Positions 1 through 7,877 of a stretch of DNA of 64,000 bases are shown piece after piece. Each line of letters starts with the position of its first letter. Within the stretch, counting starts at the first letter, position 1. Position numbers and translations under genes: made by a program. Under the pieces are notes generated by a model. It did no database searches. It was given only the letters and a program-made list of their open reading frames with translations, and was not told the origin of the DNA. This DNA comes from Actinomadura atramentaria DSM 43919 (GTDB lineage: Bacteria > Actinomycetota > Actinomycetes > Streptosporangiales > Streptosporangiaceae): the NCBI RefSeq assembly GCF_000381885.1, contig NZ_KB907211.1, positions 310,001 through 374,000 of the forward strand. The letters run 5' to 3'.

Positions 1-1
1 C

Positions 2-1024
2 GCCTACCGCGACGCCGGACTCGCGCGCGTCGTCTGCGAGGAGAAGCACATGGGGTCGCGGGCCGTCGTGGTCGTCGCCCGCGACGCCGAGTCCGCCGCC
101 GCCCGCTTCGGCGTGGACGACGGGGGCACGGGCGCGGTCTTCACCCGCACCGGCCGCGCGTTCTTCCGCGACGCCGCGCTGAACGACGAGCTGCTGGCGC
201 GCGTCCGGGCGGCGGTCGGCGCGGCCGGGCTGTGGGACGAGCTGGGCACGTCCTGGCTCGTCCTGGACGCCGAGCTGCTGCCGTGGTCGGCGAAGGCGCT
301 CGACCTCGTCCGCACCCAGTACGCCGCGACGGGCGCCGCCGCCCGCGCCGCGCTGCCCCGCGCCGCCGATCTGCTGGCCCGCGCGGTCGCGCGCGGCGTG
401 GACGTCGGCGGCCTCGCGGAGCGGACCGCGCGCCGCGCCGTCCACGCGGACCTGTTCCGCGACGCGTACGCGCGGTACTGCGCACCGGTGGACGGGCTGG
501 ACGGGGTGCGCCTCGCGCCGTTCCAGATCCTCGCCGGGGAGGGCGTCGCGTACGGCGTCGAGCGCGACCACGACTGGCACCTGGAGATCGCCGCGCGGCT
601 CGTCGCCGCCGACGCGTCCGGCCTGATCGCCGGGACGGAGTCCGTCGTCGTGGACCTCGCGGACCCCGCGTCGGAGGCCGCCGCGACGCAGTGGTGGACG
701 AGGCTGACCGAGGCCGGGGGAGAGGGCATGGTCGTCAAGCCGCTCGGCCCGCTCCCCGAGGATCGGAAGGTTCAGCCGGGCCTGAAATGCCGGGGCCGCG
801 AGTATCTGCGGATCATCTACGGCCCGGACTACACCGAGCCGGACACTTTGGACGTGCTGCGCCGCCGCTCGCTCGGCCGGAAGCGGTCGCTGGCGATGCG
901 CGAGCACGCGCTGGGCGTCGAGGCGCTGCGCCGCCTCGCCGAGGGGGAGCCGCTGTGGCGGCGGCACCAGGCCGTGTTCGGCGTGCTGGCGCTGGAGTCC
1001 GAGCCGGTGGACCCCCGGCTCTGA
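2..1024 (+). CDS. pnkp: Polynucleotide kinase-phosphatase (Pnkp), C-terminal ligase/adenylyltransferase part; 5' end outside window
   Basis: The frame is open from the window edge and the first residues read AYRDAGLARVVCEEKHMGSRA. The EEKHMGSRA block matches the nucleotidyl-transferase motif I of bacterial Pnkp, where the lysine takes up AMP. Later blocks EGMVVKP and PGLKCRGREYLRIIYG look like ligase motifs IV and V of the same family. Bacterial Pnkp heals and seals broken RNA together with the 3'-end methyltransferase Hen1. The kinase and phosphatase domains, and hen1 if present, would lie to the left of the window. An internal ATG at 50 falls inside motif I, so it cannot be the true start. 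The family assignment is firm; the incomplete gene prevents checking the other catalytic domains. Confidence 0.85.
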   Translation, partial: AYRDAGLARVVCEEKHMGSRAVVVVARDAESAAARFGVDDGGTGAVFTRTGRAFFRDAALNDELLARVRAAVGAAGLWDELGTSWLVLDAELLPWSAKALDLVRTQYAATGAAARAALPRAADLLARAVARGVDVGGLAERTARRAVHADLFRDAYARYCAPVDGLDGVRLAPFQILAGEGVAYGVERDHDWHLEIAARLVAADASGLIAGTESVVVDLADPASEAAATQWWTRLTEAGGEGMVVKPLGPLPEDRKVQPGLKCRGREYLRIIYGPDYTEPDTLDVLRRRSLGRKRSLAMREHALGVEALRRLAEGEPLWRRHQAVFGVLALESEPVDPRL

Positions 1025-1069
1025 CGCCCGGCTCGGCGTCCCGTCGCGCGACGGGACGCCGACCGCGGC

Positions 1070-1342
1070 TCAGGTGGAGAAGAGCATGTGGAACACGCCG
1101 CCGCCGTGATGGCCGTGGTGGCCGTAGTGCTGCGGCTGGTGGTGATGGTGGTGGACCTGCGCCGGAGCGCCCCACGCGGGCGCGGCGGGCGGGGGCGGCG
1201 TGTGGTGCGCGGCCTCCATCCGGCTCAGCGCCTCCAGCTCCCCGTAGTCGAGGAAGATCCCCCGGCAGTTGTCGCACTGCTCGATGTGGACGCCGTTCCG
1301 CGTGTAGGTCCGCATCAGACCACGGCACTTGGGACAGTGCAT
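1070..1342 (-). CDS. Small TFIIB-type zinc-ribbon protein with His-rich tail
   Basis: A 90-residue protein that opens with MHCPKCRGLM and continues to EQCDNCRGIFLDYGEL. The two CxxC pairs about 20 residues apart, followed by the GIFLDYGELE segment, are the signature of the zf-TFIIB (PF13453) zinc-ribbon family. The tail is rich in Pro, Ala and His, with a run of five histidines and several HHG/HGG steps, and may bind additional metal. The start at 1342 puts the first zinc knuckle at the very N-terminus, as usual for the family. Longer versions of the frame exist upstream but overlap the aph gene region and lack homology. Function is unknown; a nucleic-acid or metal-handling role is only a guess. 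Confidence 0.8.
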   Translation of the reverse strand: MHCPKCRGLMRTYTRNGVHIEQCDNCRGIFLDYGELEALSRMEAAHHTPPPPAAPAWGAPAQVHHHHHQPQHYGHHGHHGGGVFHMLFST

Positions 1343-1412
1343 CGGTGTCGTCCTTCCGTCATAACCCCAGAACGAGGGTAAATCTAGGGGAGCCGGAACA
1401 CCAAGGCACGCT

Positions 1413-2267
1413 TCAGGTGCCCGTCGCCATCGCGGCGATGCGGCCGCAGGCGGCGACCATCGCGGCTTCGGCGGTGTCCGGTTCCCGGTGTTGCTCCCGT
1501 GCTGATTGGACGCATGTCGCCGCGATCTGGATCGCCAGGGTTCGCGCGGGTTCGTCCAGACGCGTCCAGAGGGTCGCGTCGTCGCCGTCCGCGACGGGGC
1601 CGCCCGCCGCTCGGTAGGCGGTGACGAACTCGTTCCAGGCGGCCGGGGCGAGGACGCCGCCGAGGTACAGCGCGGCCGGGCGCGCCAGATCCCACGCGGG
1701 GTCACCGGTGCCCAGGTCCTCGACGTCGATGAGCAGCCACCGGTTCTGGTGGTTGACGAGTTGGCCGAGGTGCCAGTCGCCGTGGACGAGCGAAGTGTGC
1801 TCTTCCTGCTGTTCGGGTTTCAGCGTGCGGAACGCGGCGCGGACCGTGTCGGCGTCCTCGCCGTCGCCCAGGCGCGCGACGAGGCGCTCGACCCGGTCCC
1901 GCCTGGCCCGCTGGGGCGTGCCGTCCGGGACGTCGGCGCGGTGCAGCGCGGCGAGCAGCCGACCGGCGTCCGCCCACGGCGGCCGCTCCGGCGCGACGGG
2001 TTCCCCGTACGGCCACACGGTCACCGCCGTGCCGTCGACCGTTCGCGGCGGGGCGAGCGGCGGCAGCGCGATCCCCGGCAGCGCGGCGGCGACGACGAGC
2101 CGCCGCGCGAGCGCGTCCCCGGCCTCCCGGTCCTCTTGGTGGGACTTGACGACCACGTCCCCGACGCGCACGACGAGCACCCCGTGCCGGTCGTACAGGA
2201 CGGCGGGTTCTCCGCCGCCGCCCGCCGCCCGGCCGACCTCGGCGAGCTGTTCCACGTCCGGCCGCAT
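1413..2267 (-). CDS. Aminoglycoside phosphotransferase-family (APH) kinase
   Basis: A 284-residue protein with the APH/choline-kinase fold. The Brenner-type catalytic motif is SLVHGDWHLGQL (residues about 161-172), and the metal-binding motif is WLLIDVEDLGTGDPAWDLARP (about 177-197). The N-lobe carries VVVKSHQE as the ATP-binding lysine segment. The family phosphorylates small hydroxyl compounds; members scattered on actinobacterial chromosomes often have no antibiotic role, so resistance should not be assumed. The gene starts at an ATG immediately after a long 12-bp repeat array and is transcribed in the same direction as the BldC-like gene upstream. Confidence 0.82.
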   Translation of the reverse strand: MRPDVEQLAEVGRAAGGGGEPAVLYDRHGVLVVRVGDVVVKSHQEDREAGDALARRLVVAAALPGIALPPLAPPRTVDGTAVTVWPYGEPVAPERPPWADAGRLLAALHRADVPDGTPQRARRDRVERLVARLGDGEDADTVRAAFRTLKPEQQEEHTSLVHGDWHLGQLVNHQNRWLLIDVEDLGTGDPAWDLARPAALYLGGVLAPAAWNEFVTAYRAAGGPVADGDDATLWTRLDEPARTLAIQIAATCVQSAREQHREPDTAEAAMVAACGRIAAMATGT

Positions 2268-2303
2268 CCGCCCATTCTTCCGGAAACCCGACTGCGGAAT
2301 CAG

Positions 2304-2507
2304 CCGGAAGCGCGGCCCGAAGCGCCGCCCGAAGCGCCGCCCGAAGTTCCGCCCGAAGTGCCGCCCGAAGCGTGGCCGAAAGCGCGACCCGAAGCGTCGC
2401 CGGAAGCGCGGCCGGAAGCGCGGCCCAAAGCGTCGTCGGAAGCGCGGCCGGAAGCGCAGCCGGAAGCGGGGCCAAAGCGTCGTCGGAAGCGCAGCCGGAA
2501 GCGCTGT
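2304..2507. repeat. Degenerate 12-bp tandem repeat array (about 17 units)
   Basis: The sequence repeats a 12-bp unit close to CCGGAAGCGCGG about 17 times, with frequent variants such as CCCGAAGCGCCG and CCCAAAGCGTCG. One unit near the end is 11 bp. The array fills almost the whole gap between the BldC-like gene (stop at 2514) and the APH kinase start (2267). All six frames are open or nearly so across it, which makes large spurious ORFs here. Other 12-bp arrays of different sequence occur elsewhere in the window. Confidence 0.9.
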
Positions 2508-2513
2508 CCCGCA

Positions 2514-2825
2514 TCAGTGCCGGTCGTCGGGTGGTGTCGCGAGTTGGGTGAGTGCTTCGGCGGCGGCGTCGGTGCTGCCGCCGAAGTAGGTTCGGACGAC
2601 GGCGGCGAGCGCCCCCAGTGCCCGGGGCGGAAGGTCGCGTCGCGCGCCGGGTGGCCGGAGCATGGGGTCGATGTCGCGGACGCGGTACCGCCGCTGCCCG
2701 CCGGGCAGCAGGATCGAGGGGATGTGCCCGTCCACGGCCCAGCGCAGGACGGTGTTGGGTCCGACGCGGAACAGTCCCGCGACCTCTTGCGTGGTGTAGA
2801 ACGGTTCGACCGGTGGCTTCGTCAT
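2514..2825 (-). CDS. BldC-like MerR/excisionase-type DNA-binding protein
   Basis: A 103-residue protein. Residues about 9-55 (FYTTQEVAGLFRVGPNTVLRWAVDGHIPSILLPGGQRRYRVRDID) form a winged helix-turn-helix of the MerR/excisionase superfamily, very close to the BldC pattern (TPxEVAxxFRVDPKTVTRWA). BldC is a short developmental regulator of actinobacteria that binds direct repeats cooperatively. This protein has an extra C-terminal helix (LGALAAVVRTYFGGSTDAAAEAL) absent from BldC itself. It is translationally coupled to the upstream gene by an ATGA overlap. It is better described as BldC-like than as BldC. Confidence 0.8.
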   Translation of the reverse strand: MTKPPVEPFYTTQEVAGLFRVGPNTVLRWAVDGHIPSILLPGGQRRYRVRDIDPMLRPPGARRDLPPRALGALAAVVRTYFGGSTDAAAEALTQLATPPDDRH

Positions 2826-3097
2826 GATCTTCCTGTCGTGGGAGGTGCCTCCGGGTGGAGTCCCCTCCTGGGGGACGGGTCGTCGGGCGGCGGGACCCGC
2901 CCCTGCTCCACCCGGAGGAGTTCGGCATCCCGCGCCGCGGCGGCCAGCGTGGGGAAAAGAAGGCGCGCCCGCTCCCGCACCGCGTCCACGGTCAACGGCG
3001 CGAGACCGTGCCGCAGCATCGCCGCACGGAACACGGCCTCGGCCAGCGCCCAGGCATCGCCCTCGGGAACCCAGCGGACGACGGGCGGTTCATGCAT
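2822..3097 (-). CDS. Hypothetical protein coupled to BldC-like regulator
   Basis: A 91-residue protein whose stop overlaps the start of the BldC-like gene by 4 bp (ATGA), showing that the pair is one operon. The sequence is Ala/Arg/Leu-rich and likely helical (DAWALAEAVFRAAMLRHGLAPLTVDAVRERARLLFPTLAAAARDAEL), with a Pro-rich tail. There is no signal peptide or membrane segment. I do not recognise the family. Coupling suggests a partner or modulator of the regulator. Confidence 0.65.
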   Translation of the reverse strand: MHEPPVVRWVPEGDAWALAEAVFRAAMLRHGLAPLTVDAVRERARLLFPTLAAAARDAELLRVEQGRVPPPDDPSPRRGLHPEAPPTTGRS

Positions 3098-3327
3098 GAC
3101 GCTCCTTCGACGGACGATCCACGGCCGCGCACCGCAGACACCACGGCGCGAACTCGGACAGTAGACGTCCCAGCCTGTCCCAGCCTGTACTGGTTCGAAT
3201 GGCGAACGACCCGAATGAAAACGAGAAGCCCTTCGGGTGAACGACCCCGGCGCGGCGAAGCTTGCGATCCCAACGGGCGACCTGGCTGGCCACGAACTCT
3301 CTACGGGGCCGTCCTTCGCATGGGGGA

Positions 3328-3642
3328 CTAGCGACCAGCCCGCCCAGGAACCCCGAGAACATCGGCGATGAGCCGCGCCGCCCCCACAGGGTCTCCGGCC
3401 GGCCCGATGACGCGGCGCGGATCGAACCCCCAGACGAACGTCCAGCCGTCATGCGTGAGGTCGGCCCCGACATCCTTGCTGACGTCGCGCCAGCGGATGC
3501 GCAGGACCGGCGGCAACCCAGCCGTGAACCGAGCGACCTCGGTCGAAACGCCGCAGTACCGCTCCCGCAACGTCATCCCCAGCGCTTCGTGGAAGACGAC
3601 CCGCTGATTGACGGGCCGCTCAATGCCCGCTATGTCCGACAT
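3328..3642 (-). CDS. Hypothetical protein divergent from XRE regulator
   Basis: A 104-residue protein starting MSDIAGIERPVNQRVVFHEAL. The start at 3642 is chosen because an AAAGGGAA ribosome-binding site lies 9 bp upstream; a longer frame to 3822 would run into the divergent promoter. The protein has the look of a small mixed alpha/beta domain (VLRIRWRDVSKDVGADLTHDGWTFVWGFDPRRVIGPAGDPVGAARLIADVLG) and no export signal. It diverges from the XRE regulator gene at 3772, so the two probably share a control region. The family is not recognised. Confidence 0.65.
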   Translation of the reverse strand: MSDIAGIERPVNQRVVFHEALGMTLRERYCGVSTEVARFTAGLPPVLRIRWRDVSKDVGADLTHDGWTFVWGFDPRRVIGPAGDPVGAARLIADVLGVPGRAGR

Positions 3643-3724
3643 CTTCGGTTCCCTTTCTTGGTTCCAGGCGCTAGATATGTTGCGCCCCGTGTGACGGGAG
3701 GCTAGAACTGCCGAGGGTGCTCGG

Positions 3725-3743
3725 CCCGGAAAAATAATCCGGG
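3725..3743. promoter_or_regulatory. Inverted repeat, candidate operator for the XRE regulator
   Basis: CCCGGA and TCCGGG form a perfect 6-bp inverted repeat around a 7-bp A/T spacer (AAAATAA). It lies between the divergent starts at 3642 and 3772, just 29 bp before the GTG of the XRE gene. The position and A/T-rich centre fit an autoregulatory operator over a promoter. Inference from sequence only. Confidence 0.45.
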
Positions 3744-3771
3744 ATATCAAACAGGGCATAAGGGGGCAATC

Positions 3772-4992
3772 GTGCCCGATGGCATCAATGCGTTGACACC
3801 CGGTCAGCGCGTCGCATGGCACCGTGTCCGGCGCGGGCTGTCACAAGAGGTCCTGGCCGGCCTCGTGGGCCGCACCGAGGACTGGTTGAGTAAGATCGAG
3901 AATGATCGGGCCGCGCTCGACCGCCTGTCGGTCATTCGTGCGCTGGCGGACGCGCTCGATGTCTCCGCGCTCGACCTTATTGGCGAGGTGCGGCAAGGCT
4001 CGTCGGATCGCCAGACGGAAGGGATCGCGACTATTCGGGCGGCATTGACGGACTACCGACGTCTGTCACCCTTGCTCGCAGCGATCGAGATCGAAGGCCA
4101 CCCGCCTCAGGCGGAGCAACTGCGACGCAGCGTTGCCGACGTGATGAACGCGTATCAGGCGTCCGCGTATCACGATGTCCTCCGCAAGCTGCCCACGCTG
4201 CTGACGGAAAGCCGAGTGGCGCAATCTGAACACACGGGGGATGAACAGCGGGCCGTCCAGCGATGTGCCGCGCTCGCGCACCAGGCCAGCGCAATGATCC
4301 TCACCAAGCTCGGGGAAGCGGACCTGGCATGGATCGCGGCTCAGTACGGGCTTGCGCAGGCGGAAAGATCAGGAGACCCCGCCATCATCGGATCACTCTT
4401 CCGTTCGGTGATCCACGCCCTGCACACCCAGGGGCGGGCGGCAGAGGCGACCGCCATGACACGCTCCGCTGCAGACTTTCTCGGGACCGCTCTCGACTAT
4501 GGCAGCGCACGAGACCAATCCATCTATGGGACGCTACTGCTCCCCGGCGCCGTTGCGGCAGCCCGGGCGGGCGACCGAGCCACGGCGAACGCCTACCTTG
4601 CGGAAGCTGGGGCCGCCGCGCGGGCTCTCGGCGGTGATGCCAACCATCTCTGGACCGCGTTTGGTCCGACTAACGTCGATGTCCATCGCGTTACTGCGGC
4701 GATGTCGCTCGGAGACGTTCAGGTTGCGCTGGATCTCATCCCGAAGGTTGATGTGACGGGTCTGCCCCCCGAGCGACGCGTCCGCCATGCGATAGAGGTC
4801 GCGGGAGCGCAGGTCGCCCGCAACAGAGTCGACGACGCGCTGGAGATGCTGCTCCGAGCGGAGAGGGAAGCAGCCGAACAGGTCCATCAGCACGTCATGA
4901 GCCGTCAGCTCGTGTTGAGGATGAGAGGTACGGCCACGGGTAAGAGGAGCCGCGCGTTGGCATCCTTGGCATCAAGGATGAAAATTCTCTGA
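3772..4992 (+). CDS. XRE-family regulator with C-terminal TPR-like domain
   Basis: A 406-residue protein. Residues about 8-65 (TPGQRVAWHRVRRGLSQEVLAGLVGRTEDWLSKIENDRAALDRLSVIRALADALDVS) are a clear Cro/C1 helix-turn-helix. The remainder, about 75-400, is a helical array with repeated Ala-rich helices of the kind seen in TPR-type sensor domains of actinobacterial XRE regulators, which often bind peptides or small ligands. The GTG start at 3772 is preceded by AAGGGGGC at good spacing. A NUDIX gene follows after 20 bp, so the two are likely co-transcribed. Codon use is less GC-biased than in the surrounding core genes, which suggests acquired DNA. Confidence 0.85.
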   Translation: MPDGINALTPGQRVAWHRVRRGLSQEVLAGLVGRTEDWLSKIENDRAALDRLSVIRALADALDVSALDLIGEVRQGSSDRQTEGIATIRAALTDYRRLSPLLAAIEIEGHPPQAEQLRRSVADVMNAYQASAYHDVLRKLPTLLTESRVAQSEHTGDEQRAVQRCAALAHQASAMILTKLGEADLAWIAAQYGLAQAERSGDPAIIGSLFRSVIHALHTQGRAAEATAMTRSAADFLGTALDYGSARDQSIYGTLLLPGAVAAARAGDRATANAYLAEAGAAARALGGDANHLWTAFGPTNVDVHRVTAAMSLGDVQVALDLIPKVDVTGLPPERRVRHAIEVAGAQVARNRVDDALEMLLRAEREAAEQVHQHVMSRQLVLRMRGTATGKRSRALASLASRMKIL

Positions 4993-5012
4993 CCATCTCC
5001 TAGAGTCGGGGG

Positions 5013-5483
5013 ATGGCCTCTGACCCAACTGAAACATTCTCTCATCCCAGGGTTGCGGCTGGCGTCCTCTTCTGGGACGACCAGGACCGCCTTCTTCTCG
5101 TTGTCCCATCATACAAGGACTATCGAGATATTCCCGGCGGATACGTCGAGACCGGTGAAACGCCGACCGAGGCCGCGATCCGCGAGGTGCGCGAGGAACT
5201 CGGTATCACGCCTCCCATAGGCCCCCTCCTGGTCGTGGACTGGGCCCCTAATCAGGCGGAGGGCGACAAACTCCTCTTCGTCTTCGACGGTGGAATACTT
5301 TCTCCCGGACACGTTGCCTCGATCAAGGTCGATCCCGCCGAGATCAATAGTTACGAGTTCCGTGACGTGGAGGACATTGAAAATCTCACCATCGTACGCC
5401 TCGCTCGCCGTGTCATTCACGGACGCGCGGCGCGGCGGGACGGCCGCATCCGCTATCTCGAACACGGTGATCCTATGAATTGA
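5013..5483 (+). CDS. NUDIX hydrolase
   Basis: A 156-residue protein with a perfect Nudix box: GGYVETGETPTEAAIREVREELGI (residues about 47-70), matching GX5EX7REUXEEXGU, which binds the catalytic metal. The family hydrolyses nucleoside-diphosphate-linked compounds; the substrate cannot be read from sequence. The gene follows the XRE regulator by 20 bp. XRE-NUDIX pairs are common in actinobacteria, where the regulator may sense a nucleotide-like ligand, but that link is inference. The stop codon region overlaps a fragment of a YdcF gene. Confidence 0.9.
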   Translation: MASDPTETFSHPRVAAGVLFWDDQDRLLLVVPSYKDYRDIPGGYVETGETPTEAAIREVREELGITPPIGPLLVVDWAPNQAEGDKLLFVFDGGILSPGHVASIKVDPAEINSYEFRDVEDIENLTIVRLARRVIHGRAARRDGRIRYLEHGDPMN

Positions 5484-5674
5484 TCCACGTCGATAACCTC
5501 GTGCGCGAATCCCGGCCCTTCGTAGGCGATCTACAGCGCATCATCGAGTACCCCGCCCTCGGCTACGCCGTCCCCCAACAAGTCCCCGCCGAAGTAGAGG
5601 CCGCCTACCACCGGCTCATCGACGCCGATTACACCACCCGCCTACTCCCCACCGCCCTGAACGCGCGCCGGTAA
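5480..5674 (+). pseudogene. C-terminal fragment of a YdcF-like protein (remnant)
   Basis: From residue 16 onward (GDLQRIIEYPALGYAVPQQVPAEVEAAY and so on, to LLPTALNARR) this frame is nearly identical to the last 50 residues of the intact YdcF-like protein encoded at 6961-7671. The first 15 residues have no match, and the catalytic N-terminal domain is absent. The only start is a TTG overlapping the NUDIX stop. The identity continues at DNA level past the stop codon, so this is one arm of a duplication, not an independent gene. Confidence 0.85.
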
Positions 5675-5733
5675 CCCCGCCCGCCACAGAACCCGCACCG
5701 GTTGGCCGGACTGGGTCTCGCTGCGTTGCCGGG
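5528..5733 (+). repeat. Direct repeat, copy A (about 205 bp)
   Basis: Matches 7525-7729 in the same orientation at roughly 93-95% identity with one 1-bp indel. It covers the last ~147 bp of the YdcF-like coding sequence plus ~60 bp of downstream non-coding DNA. The two copies bracket the DUF397, GntR and YdcF genes. Confidence 0.9.
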
Positions 5734-5791
5734 AGTTGGTCGGGGTAGATCTCACACGCGCCGACCCCCGACCAAGCGAGGGAGATCCTTC

Positions 5792-5992
5792 ATGGCCAGT
5801 CCGACCTGGCGGAAGGCAACCCGTTCCACCGCCACGAAGGGCGGGGACTGTGCGGAGCCGGCGGCCTTGCCGAGCGCGCTGGGCGTCCGCGACTCCACGC
5901 ACCCGGACGCGGGTCACCTGGCCTTCCCCGCCGCTGCCGCCCCCGCGTTCCTCACCCAAGCGAAGTCCGGCGTCCTCGACGCGCGCCGGTAA
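5792..5992 (+). CDS. DUF397-domain small protein
   Basis: A 66-residue protein beginning MASPTWRKATRSTATKGGDC and ending in FLTQAKSGVLDARR. The order W-R-K-(S/A), G-G-D/N-C, L-G-V-R-D-S-(T)-H-P-D, L-x-F-x, then an F-L-x-x-x-K-x-G terminal helix is the DUF397 pattern. DUF397 proteins are abundant in filamentous actinobacteria, usually paired with an XRE regulator and sometimes acting with it as a toxin-antitoxin-like or anti-regulator pair. Here the next gene is a GntR regulator instead. A GAGGGAGA ribosome-binding site lies about 8 bp before the ATG. Confidence 0.75.
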   Translation: MASPTWRKATRSTATKGGDCAEPAALPSALGVRDSTHPDAGHLAFPAAAAPAFLTQAKSGVLDARR

Positions 5993-6086
5993 ACCGGTGG
6001 CCGTCCGCGACGTCCGCCCGGCAAGCCGCCGTCGACTGACTTGGCACGCCATCATGCTTCAACAGAACCGGTGAGGAGTTGCGCAC

Positions 6087-6935
6087 GTGGGGTCAGCGCG
6101 CTACCGCACGATCGCCGACGATCTCTCGCGGCGCATCGACGAGGGTGAGTGGACGGCGGGTGACATGCTTCCGCCGATGGAGAAGCTGGCCGCCGCGTAC
6201 GAGGTCAGCCGCAACGTCGTCGCCCGGGCCATCGGCAAGCTCTCCCAGGAGGGGCGCGTCGTCTCCGTGCCGCGACGCGGGACCGTCGTCCGGCCGAAGC
6301 ACCGCCGCATCGTCATGCGCACGGACGTCGTGCGGCGCAACACGCGCCATGTCCGCGACGGCCGGGAGTTCGCGGCGGGCTACTCCTTCCCGGCGGCGAT
6401 GGGCAACGAGCGCTGGACCCACCACGTCGAGCCGGACGTCAGCGAGCAGCCCATCGACGATCCACGCCTCGCGCACATGCTCAACGTCCCCGTGGGCCAG
6501 CCGACCCTCCGCCGACTCCGCGTCACCGGCCCCGAGGGCGAACCCGCGTTCCAGATCTCCACGACGTGGATTCACCCGCGCGTCGTGGCCGACGCACCGG
6601 CCGTGCGCGACCCGCAGGGCACCGGTCCCGGCGCATGGATCGACGCGATCGAGGCGCTCGGCCACGGCCCGCTCGAATGGCTGGAACGCCGCCGTGTCCG
6701 CATGCCGACCCCGCAGGAAACGAAACTCCTCCTCATCCCCGCCGACCTGCCGGTCTGGGAAATCGTCCGCACCAGCTACAGCGCCCTGGACGAGAAAGCC
6801 GTGGACGTGACCCAGACCGTCATCCCCGGCGACCGCGTCGAAGAACTCTCCCGCCTCCGCCGCGACAAAACCGCCGCATGGCCCCATTCCTCAACCGGCC
6901 CAGACGGCCCCCCAATAGCCCCACCCCCCACCTGA
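6087..6935 (+). CDS. GntR/HutC-family transcriptional regulator
   Basis: A 282-residue protein. Residues about 5-68 (YRTIADDLSRRIDEGEWTAGDMLPPMEKLAAAYEVSRNVVARAIGKLSQEGRVVSVPRRGTVV) form the GntR winged helix, with the usual basic hairpin at its end. Residues about 105-240 match a UTRA-type effector domain (PTLRRLRVTGPEGEPAFQISTTWIHPRVV and then LLIPADLPVWEIVRTSYSALDEKAVDVTQTVIPGDRVE). GTG at 6087 is preceded by GAGGAG with good spacing. The YdcF-like gene begins 25 bp after the stop and is probably co-transcribed. The effector is unknown. Confidence 0.9.
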   Translation: MGSARYRTIADDLSRRIDEGEWTAGDMLPPMEKLAAAYEVSRNVVARAIGKLSQEGRVVSVPRRGTVVRPKHRRIVMRTDVVRRNTRHVRDGREFAAGYSFPAAMGNERWTHHVEPDVSEQPIDDPRLAHMLNVPVGQPTLRRLRVTGPEGEPAFQISTTWIHPRVVADAPAVRDPQGTGPGAWIDAIEALGHGPLEWLERRRVRMPTPQETKLLLIPADLPVWEIVRTSYSALDEKAVDVTQTVIPGDRVEELSRLRRDKTAAWPHSSTGPDGPPIAPPPT

Positions 6936-6960
6936 CCACCCGCCAACTCGCGCCGAAGCA

Positions 6961-7671
6961 ATGAATACGGTCACTGTGAGGAGCCCCGTGACGCGCCGCC
7001 CGCCGATCAGCGACGTCCACCGAGCCGACGCACGTCTCATCTGGGGCTACCACCAGATGGGCCACACCGCGCGCCCTGTCTCAGCGGGTATCGGACTGGG
7101 CAGCCACGATCTCGGCGTCGCCGCGTTCGCCGCCCGTCTTTACCACGAGAGACTGTTCCCTCTCCTGGTCTTCACCGGCGCGAACAGCCCTACTACCCGC
7201 GACCGCTTTCCCAGGGGTGAGGCTGTCCACTTCGCCGAACACGCGATCGACCTAGGCGTCCCCGAGTCCGCCATCATCATCGAACCCACCGCCACCAACA
7301 CCGGCCAGAACATCGACCGCTCCCGCACAGCACTGGCCGCTGCCAACGTTGCTGTGGACTCTGTCCTGCTGATTTCCAAGCCCTACATGGAACGCCGCGC
7401 CTACGCCACAGCTCGCAAACTCTGGTCCGAGGTAGAGACCCTGTGCGCGAGCGAACCTCTGACCTTCGACGGCTACCTGAAATCCATCGGCGATGACCGC
7501 CTGGTTATCGACATGCTCGTCGGGGATCTACAGCGCATCATCGAGTACCCCGCCCTCGGCTACGCCATTCCCCAACAAGTCCCCGCACAAGTAGAAGCCG
7601 CCTACCACCGGCTCATCGACGCCGATTACACCACCCGTCTGCTCCCCACCGCCCTGAACGCGCGCCGGTAA
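6961..7671 (+). CDS. YdcF/DUF218-family protein
   Basis: A 236-residue soluble protein of the DUF218 (YdcF) family. Recognisable blocks are ARLIWGYHQMG, GLGSHDLGVAAFAARLY, LLVFTGANSPTTRDRFPRGEAVHFAEHAIDLGVPESAIIIEPTATNTGQNI, and SVLLISKPYMERRAYATARKLW. E. coli YdcF binds SAM-like ligands; no reaction is established for this branch. The last 50 residues are duplicated at 5528-5674. It follows the GntR gene and may be its target. No membrane segment is present, unlike the SanA/ElyC members. Confidence 0.85.
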   Translation: MNTVTVRSPVTRRPPISDVHRADARLIWGYHQMGHTARPVSAGIGLGSHDLGVAAFAARLYHERLFPLLVFTGANSPTTRDRFPRGEAVHFAEHAIDLGVPESAIIIEPTATNTGQNIDRSRTALAAANVAVDSVLLISKPYMERRAYATARKLWSEVETLCASEPLTFDGYLKSIGDDRLVIDMLVGDLQRIIEYPALGYAIPQQVPAQVEAAYHRLIDADYTTRLLPTALNARR

Positions 7672-7729
7672 CCCCGCCCACCACAGAACCCGCACCGGTT
7701 GGCCGGACTGGCCTCGCCGCGTTGCCGGG
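7525..7729 (+). repeat. Direct repeat, copy B (about 205 bp)
   Basis: Partner of 5528-5733, about 2 kb away in the same orientation. It contains the 3' end of the intact YdcF-like gene and ~58 bp beyond it. Homologous recombination between the copies would delete the DUF397-GntR-YdcF block while regenerating one copy. Confidence 0.9.
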
Positions 7730-7877
7730 GATGGATCTCCAGCGCCCCCCGACCGCGTGCCGAACAAGGACGACAGGGCGATGGTAAGCGGGGGAAGTGA
7801 TCGACTGATGGGGAGGTCATGCGCGTATTGAGGCGCTGGTCGAGCGGTTGACCGCCGCCGGGTGGTTGACGCGGGCT

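Noticed and set aside
1506..3164. Long ORFs through the 12-bp array, rich in RPEA or KRRP tetrads
   Set aside because: Products of the repeat period; they run antisense to the aph and BldC-like genes.
3098..3327. Possible short genes between the BldC-like operon and the next gene
   Set aside because: ORFs here lack ribosome-binding sites and recognisable motifs.
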